A DNA stretch of 64,000 nucleotides from Thunnus maccoyii (taxonomy: Eukaryota; Chordata; Actinopteri; Scombriformes; Scombridae): positions 21,252,501 through 21,316,500 of the forward strand of contig NC_056538.1 of NCBI RefSeq assembly GCF_910596095.1. Direction: 5' to 3'. Each line of letters starts with the position of its first letter. The stretch's first letter is position 1. Positions 35,357 to 49,300 of this stretch are shown here, one piece after another. Below the pieces are notes generated by a model, which worked only from the letters and a program-made list of their open reading frames with translations, searched no databases and had not been told where the DNA came from. A program made the position numbers and the translations under genes.

Positions 35357-38300
35357 TGTACATCGATAGGTCCAACTGGCTCCCGGGCTTTCCTCTCTAC
35401 CGGTGAATGATGTCGTTGATTCCATCCTGAGCTCCAGTTTGTTGCTAACATAGACATTTTCCTAGCAACTGCTTTTGTTTGGGTATTGCTACAAATCAGT
35501 GCTCATCTCTTAGGTCTGGTATATGCATTAGTGAGTGACCTACTAATAAACACTTCCTGGCTTACGCAACTGATCTTTTCACAAAAGCAGAGGAAATGTT
35601 CATTTTGACTTACATGATGCAAAAAAACCCATTTCTCAATGTAGTGGCCATTTTCTTTACCTTCAGACCAATAAAAAATGACTGGTGTTGAAAAACCAAC
35701 ATAAGTACTCATCTGTCTAAAGTGATTTTATTTATTTTCAACTTTTTATAATTTTGCCAAAGTGAAAATATGTGTAATGCAAATTTTAAGCTCAACCTTA
35801 ATTTAACTTCAATTAACACACCAATTGTCTGTTATGTTAATGCATGGTAGCTTTGGTTTTTCCAATGTACATGCCATGGTACATAAATAGTATAAATGAT
35901 GTATTATAGTATTGGTCAAGGCACAAACACAACAGTGAATCACTATTGCAATATATGTCCATACATAACTTTACAATGGTATTGTTTTTTTGTATGAACA
36001 GCACATGGTACATACAGTACATTGTACTTAAATAACAACGTGGCATTAAAGACATGGCGAAGATACAGTATGCCTTGTTATCCTGTGCACAACTGTTGAT
36101 GATAATCTGTGTTGTGGTTGTATGAGTTATGTATACCATAAGCCTACTAGTTTATAATATCACCTAGGGTCATAATTTTGTAAATCCTGTGTACACCTCG
36201 CTGGTAAGCTATTATTTTGAGATTTTGTGCAAATGGATTAGGGCCCTGTAGGACAATGAAACATAATATTTTGTTGGTAACACATTGGTTTATTTATTTT
36301 TGTTTGTTTCAAATGATGATTTTATCTCAAGCTAATTAAATATAGGTATAGTTACATATCTTGGCTGTAACCTGTGCATTACTGTAACAAGCATCCTACA
36401 ACAGCAAGTTAGAGATGCCAAGGCCATCACCACTACTAATGTTAATAAACATGATGTAATTTTGCCCTACACTGCAGGAGTGATGAGGACACCCAGGTCA
36501 GGATTAGCTCAGCTGTTGTTAAAGCATTCATTAACCTGATTGGACAAACCCTACTGAACACATTTGCTGCTGCACTAAGTTAAAACCACCGCCATGCAAT
36601 AAGACATAACATAATGATAATAGGAAAAAACTGTAACCATGGTATGTTTTTTCTAAAAGGTTGACATCATCATTGTGTAAAAGTATTTTTACACAAGAGT
36701 AATGACATCGCATTGGGGACACATACACACCTACACTTTTCTTTGATGGCCCCAGCAGCTGTCAGCAGTGGAATTTCCCCTTTAAATTCTCATCCTGAGT
36801 GTTGATGTTTGTCTGATAATCCCTCAACCCACTGCCTGAGAAAGTTTGATGCGGAAATGTGGCTTATGGATTGGAAAAAGAAGGACAACAGCTCCCTTTG
36901 AGAGGCTGGCTAGTCCGGGATACCTCACATATTTGACAGGATGTCTCTGTGTGCTCAGCAGAGACCTATATGCACACAGAGGGCAGCAGATAGGCCAAGG
37001 GACAGGGCAGAAGGCATCAGCTGTTAACTGTACTGATGGTGAATACTTGTGCAAAAAGGTCAATGTCATGTACAAACTAAGACAGGAGGCATTAGATGCA
37101 AATAGTATTAACCTAAACATACATTATTCATGGTCAAGCTAAGGTCTAAACTCGAATTAAATTCTGCAAATGCAAAACAAAGAAATCTGAAGGCAGAGAA
37201 CTAAATACGAGACAAAACAGATGTATGTGTTCCATCGTGTTCATGAAGCAAAGCAACCCCCACGATTTCCTTGTCTGTTTTGGACACTGGGCACAAAGTA
37301 ATATGTAGTAAAATTATATGATAGAAAACTGTTTTAGAGTATGTCTTGAGCAACGTTTATGATCCAAGTAGCATGCATGACTTCAGTAGCAACCAGTAAA
37401 CTCAGAGCTATTAAGAGGGTTTGTTTTCCTGTGATGTCATCGAGGTATCTGGGGCTGCTAGGTGCTGCAAAGACAGACAAGCTGCAGCAGGTGGTCTGAA
37501 TGATGTCATGTAAAATGACTTAACTGCAGCACTTGGTGTAAAACTAGACCTGTGAAAATGTTTAGGAGTTTAACAGTGACACTTTTTATGCCTGGCTGGT
37601 TTGGTGTCTTGGATTCAGGGAGATTTTTTCATATTGAATAAATATATCGTAAATATATTTGCAGAGTCTATCAGCCCCTTATTTATTATTATAGTACAGA
37701 TACAGATTGATAATTAGAGATGTTGATGCCATCTATTGGTTGCCTGACAGGATAACACAATCAGGGGTATTTTGATCATCATCATCATCGTAATATCCCG
37801 AAATTATAGGTAACAGAATTGACCTACTCACTCTGACTCTCTGATCTTTATTGTGTTCTAGATAGTTAAGTTTAATTGTCAAGATCAGGCCCAAATTTAG
37901 TTTACAAATTATTGATGTATTGTAGGTTTTGTGTCTGTTTTCTTTTTAAAAGCATAAATCCTTTTAAGTATGCACAGGCAATCTTTGACATTGATATTTC
38001 TTATTTTTGAAACAGCTATTATGACATGTCCATTCATTAATATTACTGCAAGAATTTATGTTTTGACAACATGCATAAATATCCTTCTTAAACTGAAGAA
38101 AGGTACCGCGTTGTCCAAAGCCAAGCTTCTGGTCTGTCTTGTTTTTTATTTATAAGTGTGAAGTGTTTTCTTCAGCTGAGTTACTGCTCCTTCAGATTGC
38201 ATCATGCATGCATCTAAATTCCACATCAGTGGAATGGTAAATTCAACTTTATTTCCAGAAGCACAGAGGAAATGCTTACCATGGATGTGTCTGAGTAAAG

Positions 38301-39911
38301 GAATGTATTTTGTGAACACATGGGCTTTGTTTTTTTACTGGAAACAATGAGGTTTCGTAAGAAAATGGGAAACCAGCCAACCAGGAGAAATAAACTCCAT
38401 TTTGAAGGTCTGACCCCTAGAAGTATCTTTACCCTCATGGTCCTACTGACACACCCCACCCCACTTACCTTTACTACTTTATCACTGAACTTAAAAAGCT
38501 CTCTGGAAAAGCTAAACCTGTCAGAAAGAAACATCAACCTCTGCTGTAAAGTAGTAGTGCCACATTGTTGATGCAGCCTAATTGGGTGAGCTGGGTTGTT
38601 TAAAAGCTTTACCCCCCTTTGGGACTCAATAATTTAGAAGTGCTTTGATGTTTTTAGATTGGTGTTTATGCGAATGAAGTGAGGAAAGTTAGGTATACCA
38701 ATCCACCTGGTTACTCTCTGAGGACCAAAGGACGACATCTGTACCCAATCAGATTGGAGAACCCCCACTGAGGTACTTCCGCTGCCCTCAGGACAGAGAC
38801 TAAAGAATATGGTCTCATTAAAATGTATATAGCATTCCTTATAATATACAGAAAGTATGTCTGATCCTTCTTTTTATTTTATGTACTAGGCCCCTATTAC
38901 ATTTTATGTTTGTAGTATTTAGTTACTCAAAGCTTTGACCAATTTAAGGTTGAATCAGTTGATTTACGTTTGGACGTTTTAATGGGTGTATACATGGCCT
39001 ATGGTGCAATATTGTTCAGTCTTAACACTTAAAGCTGATACTTGAGAAAAAGAAAGATCATGAGATTTAAGGTGTTATTTCACAGTGTGTGGAATCAATT
39101 TTTGCTGTAATTGCAACTGCAGGAGCAAGAGGACAACTGATACCTGCATACTTCTCCTTTGAGCTCCCAGTCAAACTGACAGATTCTCAAAAGCCTGAGA
39201 AGCGATGGTCCGATGAATCTGGGACCACTACCACCGCATGACACATCTTACCTGGAGGGGAAGTGCAAAGATGAGTCTGTCTTACTTGTGGCTGGAAGAC
39301 TGAGGTGTGGATTCTACAATGCAGGTGTGAAATACCAGCATCACCGCAGATACTGACAGAGACGTCGATCTACTGTACAGTAGGCTTGTGTGTGCATTTG
39401 TGAGGCTGTATGTGTTAAACACCCACTTCAATATTTTGAGAAGGTTTTTCCACCTATATGCTTGGATTGCAGCAAAAATGAAGGAACTGATCCATTAATT
39501 CTTTTGGAGACTTTCCTGGTTGCCAAGTTTGTGGCATCAAAGAAATGAGACAGACTCTCTGAGCTAACAGAGAAGTACTGTCTGCTGCTTCTGGTCAGCT
39601 CCCAGCAGTCCTCTCCTGAGATTTCCATGTTCAAGCTTCTAACAATCTAGTTTAAGTATGGAATTCATACCACAGACCAAAAATATGTCCTACGCTTCCC
39701 TGGTTTCCCTTGTCAACCACCTCTGCCAGACTTTCTCCTTCCTTTCCACTTTTTCTCACTTGGCTTGAAGTTTTCTCCTTTTTAACAGTTTGTCACACCT
39801 CATTAGGTATTCACTACACATGCAAATAATTAAATAAGATATGCCATAGATTCAGTTTCAAAAAAAGTATAACTTTATGCATACAATATACATTTTTCTC
39901 TTCAACAACTA

Positions 39912-40135
39912 ATCTAAAGGGGACATATCATGCTTTTTGTGATTTGCTGTTACTTTTATACTGTTGTGATTTCATATATCTTTGGGGGGTTGGGGGTGGT
40001 GGGGGGGTTGCTTAGTTTGCAATCTTCCTCCTCATGACGACATCAAATTGTTTGCACATGCCCACAAATGGCCATCCATTGGTAGCCTTTCTTACTAGGT
40101 TTTTGCATGGGTTGTTCACATTGTCCACTCACAAT
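39912..40135 (-). mobile_element. Truncated copy of the TTAA-type element
   Basis: It begins with CTAAAGGGGACATATCATGC, the same end as the element at 7346-7913. Further in, the segment with CCTCCTCATGACGACATCAA and CCACAAATGGCCATCCATTG is the diverged reverse complement of bases about 7770-7840 of that element. Similarity fades near 40135, so about half of the element is present. A G-rich insertion or expansion lies at about 39983-40008. Confidence 0.65.
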
Positions 40136-42929
40136 TGTTGAAATATTTGACTAAAAGCCAAAAATGCCTACCTCCAGGTGGTGCCAGAGAACTTCAAAAT
40201 CAGTGGGATTTATCCTCTGGGGTCCGTGAATGTCTATACTAAATTTTAAAGCAATCTATCCTGTAGTTGTTCTGATATTTCATTTTGGATGGACTGTGTT
40301 CACTAGCTTGTCACTAACTTTGTCAGTCTTGCTGAAAAACAAGGGGCTTTGTTTCAGCTTTGCTGGTGGATGGAAACACGGAGAATACTGAAATAGGAAT
40401 TAATGGTTGAACAAAGCATCTATTGTTAAATGTTCCCTGAATGCTTGATTTTACAGTCACGTTGAGGTAAAGACTGGGATGGTGGTCTCATATTAAATGA
40501 AAATCCAATGAAAATCAAGTTTTTAACCTTGTTAACACTTCTGTTTTTTCACAATCTTCAAGGGAGCCTAGGAGTGGCCAACTTTTACCCATCTCCTCTA
40601 GAGTGAAAACACGTCATGTTTATTCATCTAATGAAATGGTTGTGGCAGTGTAACTCTATGATGACATGTCTCACTTCAACAGCTGTCACCAGAAAATAGG
40701 TTCAGAGGTAGTATATTTGACCTGGCAGAGGTGAAATTTTCTCCTGCACTCCCACAGACACACAAGAAACACACACTGCTCCTTTCAGTAGCTACATATG
40801 AAATCGTATTTTAAATGGTACATTTGACTTCAGTTCTTTTCCTTTAAACACCCAAGAGGAAAGGAGCAAATGGGAAAATCACATGTTTAAAATCCTCATA
40901 AATATCCCAGTCAGTAGAAGGTAAACTCCATCATCCCCCAAACATTAGCTGCAAAACCAGAACTGAACAAATAAACGCTCCGCAATCCACAGAGGGCACA
41001 TGGTGTGAATGATGAACTGTCTTTAACATTGAAGGGCCACATATAAAGAATCTGTGGAGTTTTTTAACCCATGTAATATGTGTTTGATTGTCCTCTAGCT
41101 TACATATGCAAGCAGTTTTCTCTCGTAGAGCAAGTAGCCCACATTCCAAAGTTTATGGAAGACAATTCCCTTTCCCCGAATCTGCCTGGGTCATATCACA
41201 CTGCTGCACACTGGCTCCTGTCTTTGGAAAAAATTCTTTTTTTAAGATCTAAAAAATTTATTTATTGGAATATACACACTTGAGAACTAACCACTGACCT
41301 CTTTTTGAGTTTCCATTAAAATGCAGCTGTTTGGCTTTGGAAGCCACTGTAAATTAATTATGTCCTGTTAAACGGTTGTGTTTGCAGTGGTCCGTTGTGC
41401 TCCAGCACCAGAAAAAAACTCTAGGGAAGACTATGATGACTATTTCTTTACGGGAAACATTTAATGATACCCCCAATGCCTGTGTATAGACAGAGTATTG
41501 GGCGTATCCATTCACAAGTCTATACCCCAGTCACAGGCAATGTAGTGGATTTAAACATGTAACTCTGTCATTGACTTACCAATTCCATCTTTTGGAAGAA
41601 TTGATTCCTTTATTTTATGTAGTTTTTTTGTGTTCTCTCTGGTTTTCCTGATTAATACACAAAAAACATAACCCTATTGTAAGTCACAGCATTATTTATG
41701 AGGTCTTGCAAAAGGAAGTTTATTTGCCTATTCTAAATGTATATCATTATAGGCAATCCACAATTGGTGCAATTTACTATGAAATTGTTTCCAGTTGTTG
41801 CCCTTAAGGCAAAGGGCATTTGTTGTAATGAATACCCTAAAAATGACTGCTGTAACAATTTCTTCATAACACACATATACAAAAAAGGAATGTAAATCTG
41901 CAGACAGTTGCCAAAAAAGTGTGGTTAGAGAGCAAACATCACTATATAGGAAGAGCATATCAATCTTACCATCTCTCAAAAAAAATTAATTCATCATTAT
42001 AAATTTAAGATTTTGTGTTACATGTGAACCATTTCTTTCTTTTTCTTGAAAATTAACTTTGCAAACAGGATTATATCAAATCAGATTAATTTTCTAAAAA
42101 TATATGTCTCTGTTCCTCTTCCCTGTCTCAACCTCTTCCCTCATCTCTCAGTTTAACTTGCAGAAAGGCAGTCAAATCAGCACACAATCACAAACAAAAA
42201 CCAAAGGTTCCCCTGTGGGTCTTGTGCACTGAAGTGAAGAACTATTTTCACAGCTGGAGAGTTAAAATCATGTGTCTGGAAGATTTCTACTATTACTCAT
42301 AGTAATAACAACCTATTACTATATGTACCTTCAACAATAATGGACGATTTCACATATATAATACATAAAAATATCTAATAGCAAATCTCAAATTTGAAAT
42401 GTATTTGTGCAAATTGTGTGATAAAAACACATTAAAAAGACATGAAACATTTACTTTTTTAATTTTTCTCCCATACTTTGATAAAGTAGATACTACAAAA
42501 AAGATATACTGTACGTATACTGTATTATTACAGATTAACATAATGTATAACATTACTGTAAATTCTTGTGTACAACACAATAGATTTAGTGTGTTTTTAC
42601 CAATTAACTGCACTGTGATAGACATCAAGGAATCTGCTTTAAACTGTTATAAAAATATGAAAAGTATCATAAAGAAATTCTGATATGAAAGCATTGTACT
42701 GTCCAAGCAGATAAGTATCCAGTGTAAAACAAGCCTCATATATTTTTTGAATAAACCTATTTTCTTCCACTGTGAAATTCAAAAAATTGCTCTTGAAAGA
42801 TATTTTATTATATATTCTGCCAGTTGTTGTTTTCTTTTGCTGTTAAACGAAAAAGCAGCGTGTAATGACAGCAGCAACTTCTGGCAAATGTCTAAAGGGA
42901 ATTAAAACCCCACTGGGAGCCTTTTTTTC

Positions 42930-42935
42930 TTTATT
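42930..42935 (-). terminator. Candidate poly(A) signal of igsf10
   Basis: Minus-strand AATAAA about 450 bases past the igsf10 stop. Another lies at 42804-42809. Confidence 0.35.
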
Positions 42936-43381
42936 TCAATCTGTTACACATTTTTTTCTCCCTGTCTGTGTGTGCTGTAATAATAACCCTATGTGTGGCC
43001 AGCAGTGCCTAGTCAGAGAAATCACTTTAAATTTGACTGTGCCCTGGCCCTTTTGCTCCCATGAGAGTCACCCCAAATGAGAACCACCTATGAATTTCCA
43101 GACCCCCAGTTACAAAGTTACAATAACAACTTTCTTGCCCCAGGCTGGATTTTCCAGTTTAAAAAAAAATCCCCTTTTTAAAACGTCTGTTTCCTTTCTC
43201 TTCTTGTGCTGTTAATTTTTTTAATCCACATTTGTCACTTTTTAAATAATATTCCACAAGCTGTGATCACAATTTTACATGTGAGAAAGCATGTACTATA
43301 CCTCGCAGACACAAGTGACTGTGTGTCTGTTAATGTTTACATTCGGATATGCCACTGGCCTCCTCCAGTCATGACTTTTTC

Positions 43382-46300
43382 TCACAGTACATGTATATAT
43401 ATGACTTTTGAGTCTGTACCCAGGTGATTCTTGGCCAGGCACTTGTATGAGCCAGTGTCTGAGGCCGTGAGCGTCTGGATAGTAAGTGTGCCCTGAGGGT
43501 GGAGCTGTTCACTACCCATAGGCCTGCCCTGTTCTGCTGTTGACAGAAATGAATGATCAGGCAGCTCCCAGGTGATGTCTGGCTTGGGGATCCCAATGGC
43601 GGCACAGTTGAGCTGTACAGATGTCCCAGCCACTGCCTTCACACTGGGAGGTGGCCCTGTCGTGATCCGTGGAGGGTAGGCGAGGACAACAACAGGCACA
43701 GTGAGCATAGCTTCACCAGCATCATTCCGAGCCCTGCAGACGTAATTCCCCTGGTCGTGGACAGTGGTGTCCCCAACAACCAGTGTACCATTGTCTAGCA
43801 AACGGTAGCGTCCGAGGACTTGCGGCCGAGTAAGGGTGTGGCCCCCAGGTATGGTCCAGTAGATCCTGGGTCTGGGACTCCCATCAGATAGACAGTGAAG
43901 GAAAAGAGGTTCCCCAGACACACTGCGTATGATGCCCCTCGGCCTTGTCAGGATGTAAGGCTTCTGCCCAACGTCCAGAACTATTAGCTTCTCTATGTAA
44001 CCCATAACGTTCTTGGCACCACAGCGGTACTTCCCAGCATCTTCTTGGCGAGGGTTGTAGATGATTAAAGTCCCATCGTTGCCTAGGTGGTGGCGGGAGA
44101 CACCTTCAGGACCACCAGTAAATCGTGTTCCATTAGGCAGCGTCCAGGTGATTTCTGGCATTGGCTGTCCATCAGCAGAACAGTTCAGAACTGTGGTTTT
44201 CCCAATCCGAGACACAATACGTTCATTGAAGGGGTTCTTAAAGATCGGCCTTCGGAGCATACTGGTCACCTCTAGCTGCACCACCATTACTGCCTCTCCT
44301 CCATCATTCCTAGCCATGCAAATGAATTCAGCCGTATCGGTTGGGCGCACGTTCCGTATTTCTAATGTCCCATTATGGTGGACGTTAATCCTACTGCCAA
44401 AGTATGGTGCTGTCAGAAAGATGTTATCAGGCATTATCCAAGTAATAATAGGAGCTGGGTTGCCCTCTGCTTTACAGTCTATAAATTTCCTGGAGAATTT
44501 AGGGGCGACATCTTTGATTACAGTCCGGTTCTGCTGGTAGCCATTGATTACTGGTGGATTCCCATCTATATAAAGCTTGTAGACTTTTCTGTTTTCTCCA
44601 GCAGGGTTGCGAGCCAAACAAACATACTCCCCAGCATCGATTAGCTTCACATCCCTGATATCCAAAGAGCCATTGACATGCATTAGGTAGCGTTCATTAG
44701 ATGCTGCAATTACGTCGTTGGTGGGCAACATCCACAGGATCTTGGGTTTGGGTTCTCCAACTGCTTCGCAGTCAAAGCGAATGTTCCCTCCAGGCTTCAC
44801 CATGGCATAGGTCTGGCTGTGTGGACGTATCCTTGGGGCAGCAGTCACCACAGTGATATGCACATGCATTTCATCTTTTCCCACTTGGTTCTCAGCATAG
44901 CAGGTGTAGTCCCCTTCCTCTGACATACCAACCTGGAGAAAGATGACGTAAATATAAAACCTTATAAAATATGTTTATATGTTATATGATTTTTGATACT
45001 ATAGCATACCTGGTTTAGGTAGAGCGTTCCATTGTCAAACAGAGTGTAGCGCCGTGCTCGTCCTTGTCCACTGCTGGCATCAGCCTGCAGAGCACTGTTG
45101 ACCACTGTACCGTCTGGAAGACCCCAGGAGATCTCTGGCTTTGGAGCCCCAGAGGCTTTACAGTCAACCTTCAAGTCATTACCATAGGGCACCTGCTTTT
45201 TGCCATAGAGCTTAGGCTCTATCTTGGCTGGCTTCATTGATACCCTGACCCTCATGAGTTGGAGGTCATCACCAATCTTATTTCGTGCCACACAGAGATA
45301 GTCTCCAGCATCTTTATCAATCACAGTGTTAATAATTAATGTACCATTATCCAAGACCTGGATTCTGCTGCCCATCCTGGAGAAATATATGACATGAAAA
45401 TGAGAGTAACTTAGCATTAGTATGAGGACAGAATAAAGCCTGATAAGTGCAAACACAAGGCCATATAAATTCTGTAAACTCTATACTGTAAAACAATATT
45501 CCTATGTCTCTATACTTGTGTTTGACTAAAACATGATCTGTACAGCCTGCTATTTTTCTCTACTCAAGAGAAAGCAGTGAAGAACAAACAAAATATACAG
45601 TATTTATTGAAATGGAACTTATGCTGTTTGTAGCAAGTTGTCAAAGTTTCAGTATAAATACGGCTTGTCTTTTGACTACAGTATATCTTAGGTCAACAGC
45701 ACTATTTCCCCCCAAAGGCATCATATCATAACGTAATGAGATATGATGATAATAATGAGATATTAAAAAACTGCTTATAACTCTGAACAGGCTGATGTTA
45801 ATAAATATAATGTTATTAATTAGAATAACCACAATTATATCCTCACAGTGTTTAATTTTCATAAGACCAAAATCCAAGACTCCATTATTTTGTAGTTTAA
45901 GGGGATAGCTCAAAGGGTCAATGCAGGAAACCAAACTTGAGACCAAGATGTTAAAATGAAAACATAAGTATTTCACCAATACATATAATACAGTAACCCC
46001 TTGAGGTGTTTCTTGTTTTATCATTACTATATATCCTCAAGCTGTGCTGAAGAGCTCAACTGTTACTCAAAAATTTGGTTTTTGTTCAAGTGTGGCCGTT
46101 TCCAATCAAAGCTAGACTTGCAAATCCCTAGACTTGGTCCATGAAAGGAGACTTGTTACTAAATCCTGAAGTGAAGAATTCCTCTCCTCTGCGAGTCTTT
46201 TTGTAAGACCTGCACAGCCTTAAAACTATCAAGAAATGTTTTATGTTTTGTCCAACATGTTCACTGTTTGTTCCAGCTTTTACTAGTATGTTTGCTGTAA

Positions 46301-49300
46301 ATATTATTCTGTGCATTACTGCCAGTGATGAAGGCATTTTTACCTGTGCCACTGGTCCACCACAGCTTTAGAGGGCAGCCTCCAGATAATTATGGGTTTA
46401 GGGTCTCCTGTAGCTGAACAATTCAGTGTCAGCTGGTCCCCAAAGAATAACTCGGTCACGCGCTGGGATGTCTCCACTATTTGAGGTGCAGATTCTTGTC
46501 TCTCTACTGTCAGAGTCACCACCCTTCGCTCTGAACCAGTAGAGCTGGTAGCAATGCATTCATATTTCCCGCTGTCTGCTATAGTCACATCCTTTATGTG
46601 GAGGGTTCCATTCTCATACACTGATATCCTTGTGCCCCTGGCAGGTCTGTTGGAACGGACCACTGACCCATCATAGAGCACCCAGTGAATAGTAGGCTGA
46701 GGGCTGCCTTGGCCGGTGCAGGGCAGCCATAAGTTTTGCCTTACGCCAGCTTTCGCCTGCTGCCGTTTTTCCTCCATGATGCCTGGTGGAGCTGCCACCA
46801 CCTGTAGTCGGACTGTAGCAGTATCAGCTCCAGCTGGATTACTGGCAATGCATTTGTAATGACCTCTGTCATAAACAGACACCTGCTCAATGACCAGAGT
46901 CCCCTCAGCAGTCACTGATACCCTTTCCTTCTCTGAGTTTGGGCCCCTGACTTGAGTCCGGTTTGCCAGAATCCAGGATATCAAAGGTGTGGGCCGACCC
47001 TCTGCTTTACATTTCATCTCCACAGTGTTTCCTGCATGAGACTTTATCTCACGTATTTTTGGCTCAAGAATGCGTGACGGATAGGCCACCACAGAGAGGG
47101 TGACAACAAGTTTATCTGATCCATGATCATTCTCAGCTAGACAGAGGTACTGGCCACGGTCCTTAATGTTGGCATTCTGGATGGACAGCGTGCCATTACT
47201 CAACACCTCAAACTTGCCCATCCTCCCTTTAATGGTATCAGTGCTTCCTGAGGGAGAGAGAGAGACAACTTCTAAAAACAACTTTAAAACATCCAAAAAC
47301 AATATACATCACTCACACAAATACAGATTCAAAGCAACTGCAACTTTTTAATAAGTAGGCTAACCAAAAGTAACTTTAGATTATTTATCAAAACTCGCCT
47401 CCTTCAATGTTATGATTTTATATGCTTTATTACTTATCATTTGTATTGTTTTTTGTTAATTTGTTTTAATTTGTTTTTATGTGTATGCTGTTACTGCTAT
47501 TAAAAACCCTTTGTCAAAATAAAGAATTAGTTGCCTCACTGACTTTCTGACTTAATTTACTTAGTATTGCCATTCCTAGATATTGCTTGCAAATGCACCT
47601 GAAAATAGAGAATACCGTTTTCACATGGCTTTTAAAAGACTTTTGCACTACATCTGAAATTTTATAGATGTTTTGTTTTGTTTTTCTCCATGGTTTACAA
47701 TTAATGAAATAGTTATTGTACCTGTGCTTGAGGAGAAGCGTTTCCAGGTTATAGTTGGCTGAGGGTTTCCAACAGCCTCACATGGCAGGAAAGCATCTGA
47801 GTCAGCCAAAACGGTAAAGCTTGCTGCATTGCCACCAACTATCTTAGGTTTGCTTGTCATGACCATTGTCGTGGGTTGAAAGCCAGCAATATTGGCCCCG
47901 GTAGTTTCATAGCCTGTGGCATGATTATAAACACTGGTGATGGCATTGTGTATATCCTTGTTATTGTATGGGGCTGGGGTATTGGTGTATCCTTGCTCTG
48001 CTGTAAATATGGTCATTGTGTCAAAGTTTAGGCCTTTATCTGCACTTCCTCTGGCAGCACTGCTTTGCACAGTAGGTTTGATTCCACTCATTGGTGTCAT
48101 ATGAGTGGTGGGACCATTGTTCTTCTGTGTTGGTGGTCTGATATAGCTGTGGACTCTGTTCTGAGCTGTTGTGTATGGCCGTTTTGAGGTAGTTGGCATG
48201 AATGTGGTGGAAGGGATAAAAGGTGTGTTGGTTGTAGTATAGACTGGTGTACTGCTAGATGTGAACCTGTTCCAGTCAACTTCCTCGTATGAGTATGTCT
48301 CCCGCTCTGATGTTTCCTCAGCTGAAACAGTTACCGTGGTTCTGTCTGCTGTCCTGGATGGCGTGTACAGGGGCTTGGAGACTGAAACAGTCTGTCGAGG
48401 TCCTATAGTTGTCTCCACTGAAGTTTCCATGGTAATGTCAGTATTTGTTACCTCTGTGGTTAAAGCCTCAGTTGTGGTAGTAGGATATAATTTAGAGATT
48501 GTAGGTTTCTTTAAGGGTCTCCTTCCCCTAAAGGGCCTCCTTCTCCGTCCTTGTCGTCCTCTTGTCCACCAAACCCGATCTTGTCCACCAGACCCTGATG
48601 ATAACGCTTCATCAGGATTTTCCATTAAAGGTGGTTTGACAGTAGGTGGGGAGGGTAGAGTCTGTGACTCAGGTGGTGTTTCAGCAGTGGTGGAGGACCT
48701 AGAGTAATATGATGGGTTAGTAGTAGTTAGATGTTGAATGCTGGGTCCCACTGTTGTTAGCTCAAACTCTGCAGAGAATAAATTTCCATAGTCATCATCT
48801 AATGAGCTCTCTTTGCTCTCTGTGTGTCTGGATGGGGACAAAGTCTCAGGTTCAGCCAGGGAGTTTGTAATGGTGGTGGGCATAGCACCAGGGGCTGTAG
48901 TTGAGGTCATTGTTGTAGTTTCAGCTGTAGTTGAGGTTTTGGGGTTGATAAATGGCTTCCTTAACCTGCCCAGTATCTCTTCCCTTTGTCTGCCTCCAAA
49001 CAGCCTGTTCCATGGAATTCTCCCACGAATAACTTTAGAGGTGGTTGTAGTAGTGGTTGTGGTGGAGATTGACAGTTCTTTGTTTGTGGTCAAAAATGGA
49101 TCAATTGTAGGGTCAAACTCAGGGGCATCAGCAGAAGTTATGTAGCCATTGGAAACATCTGGCCTGGACTCTGTATGTGTGAAGGGGGCATTTGAAGCAA
49201 TAAAATAGTTTGTGGGTGAAGCTGGAGTATTTTGTGTAGAGGCAGGTCTCTCTGTTCTGTGTAAAGATGAACTAGAAGAAGCTGTTGGTGTGACCACCTG

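Larger units (their letters stand above)
30780..42900. other. Gene-poor spacer between p2ry12 and igsf10
   Basis: About 12 kb without a supported gene. In human, the 3' exons of MED12L (opposite strand) lie in this interval; I looked for plus-strand frames with MED12-type or Gln-rich content and saw none, though short exons would escape notice. It contains a long CA microsatellite (35301-35356) and a partial TTAA-type element (39912-40135). The remainder is AT-rich unique-looking sequence. Confidence 0.5.

Noticed and set aside
44061-49145. Several plus-strand frames (44061-44540, 48261-48707, 48813-49145)
   Set aside because: Mirror frames of long igsf10 exons; their composition follows from the sense strand.
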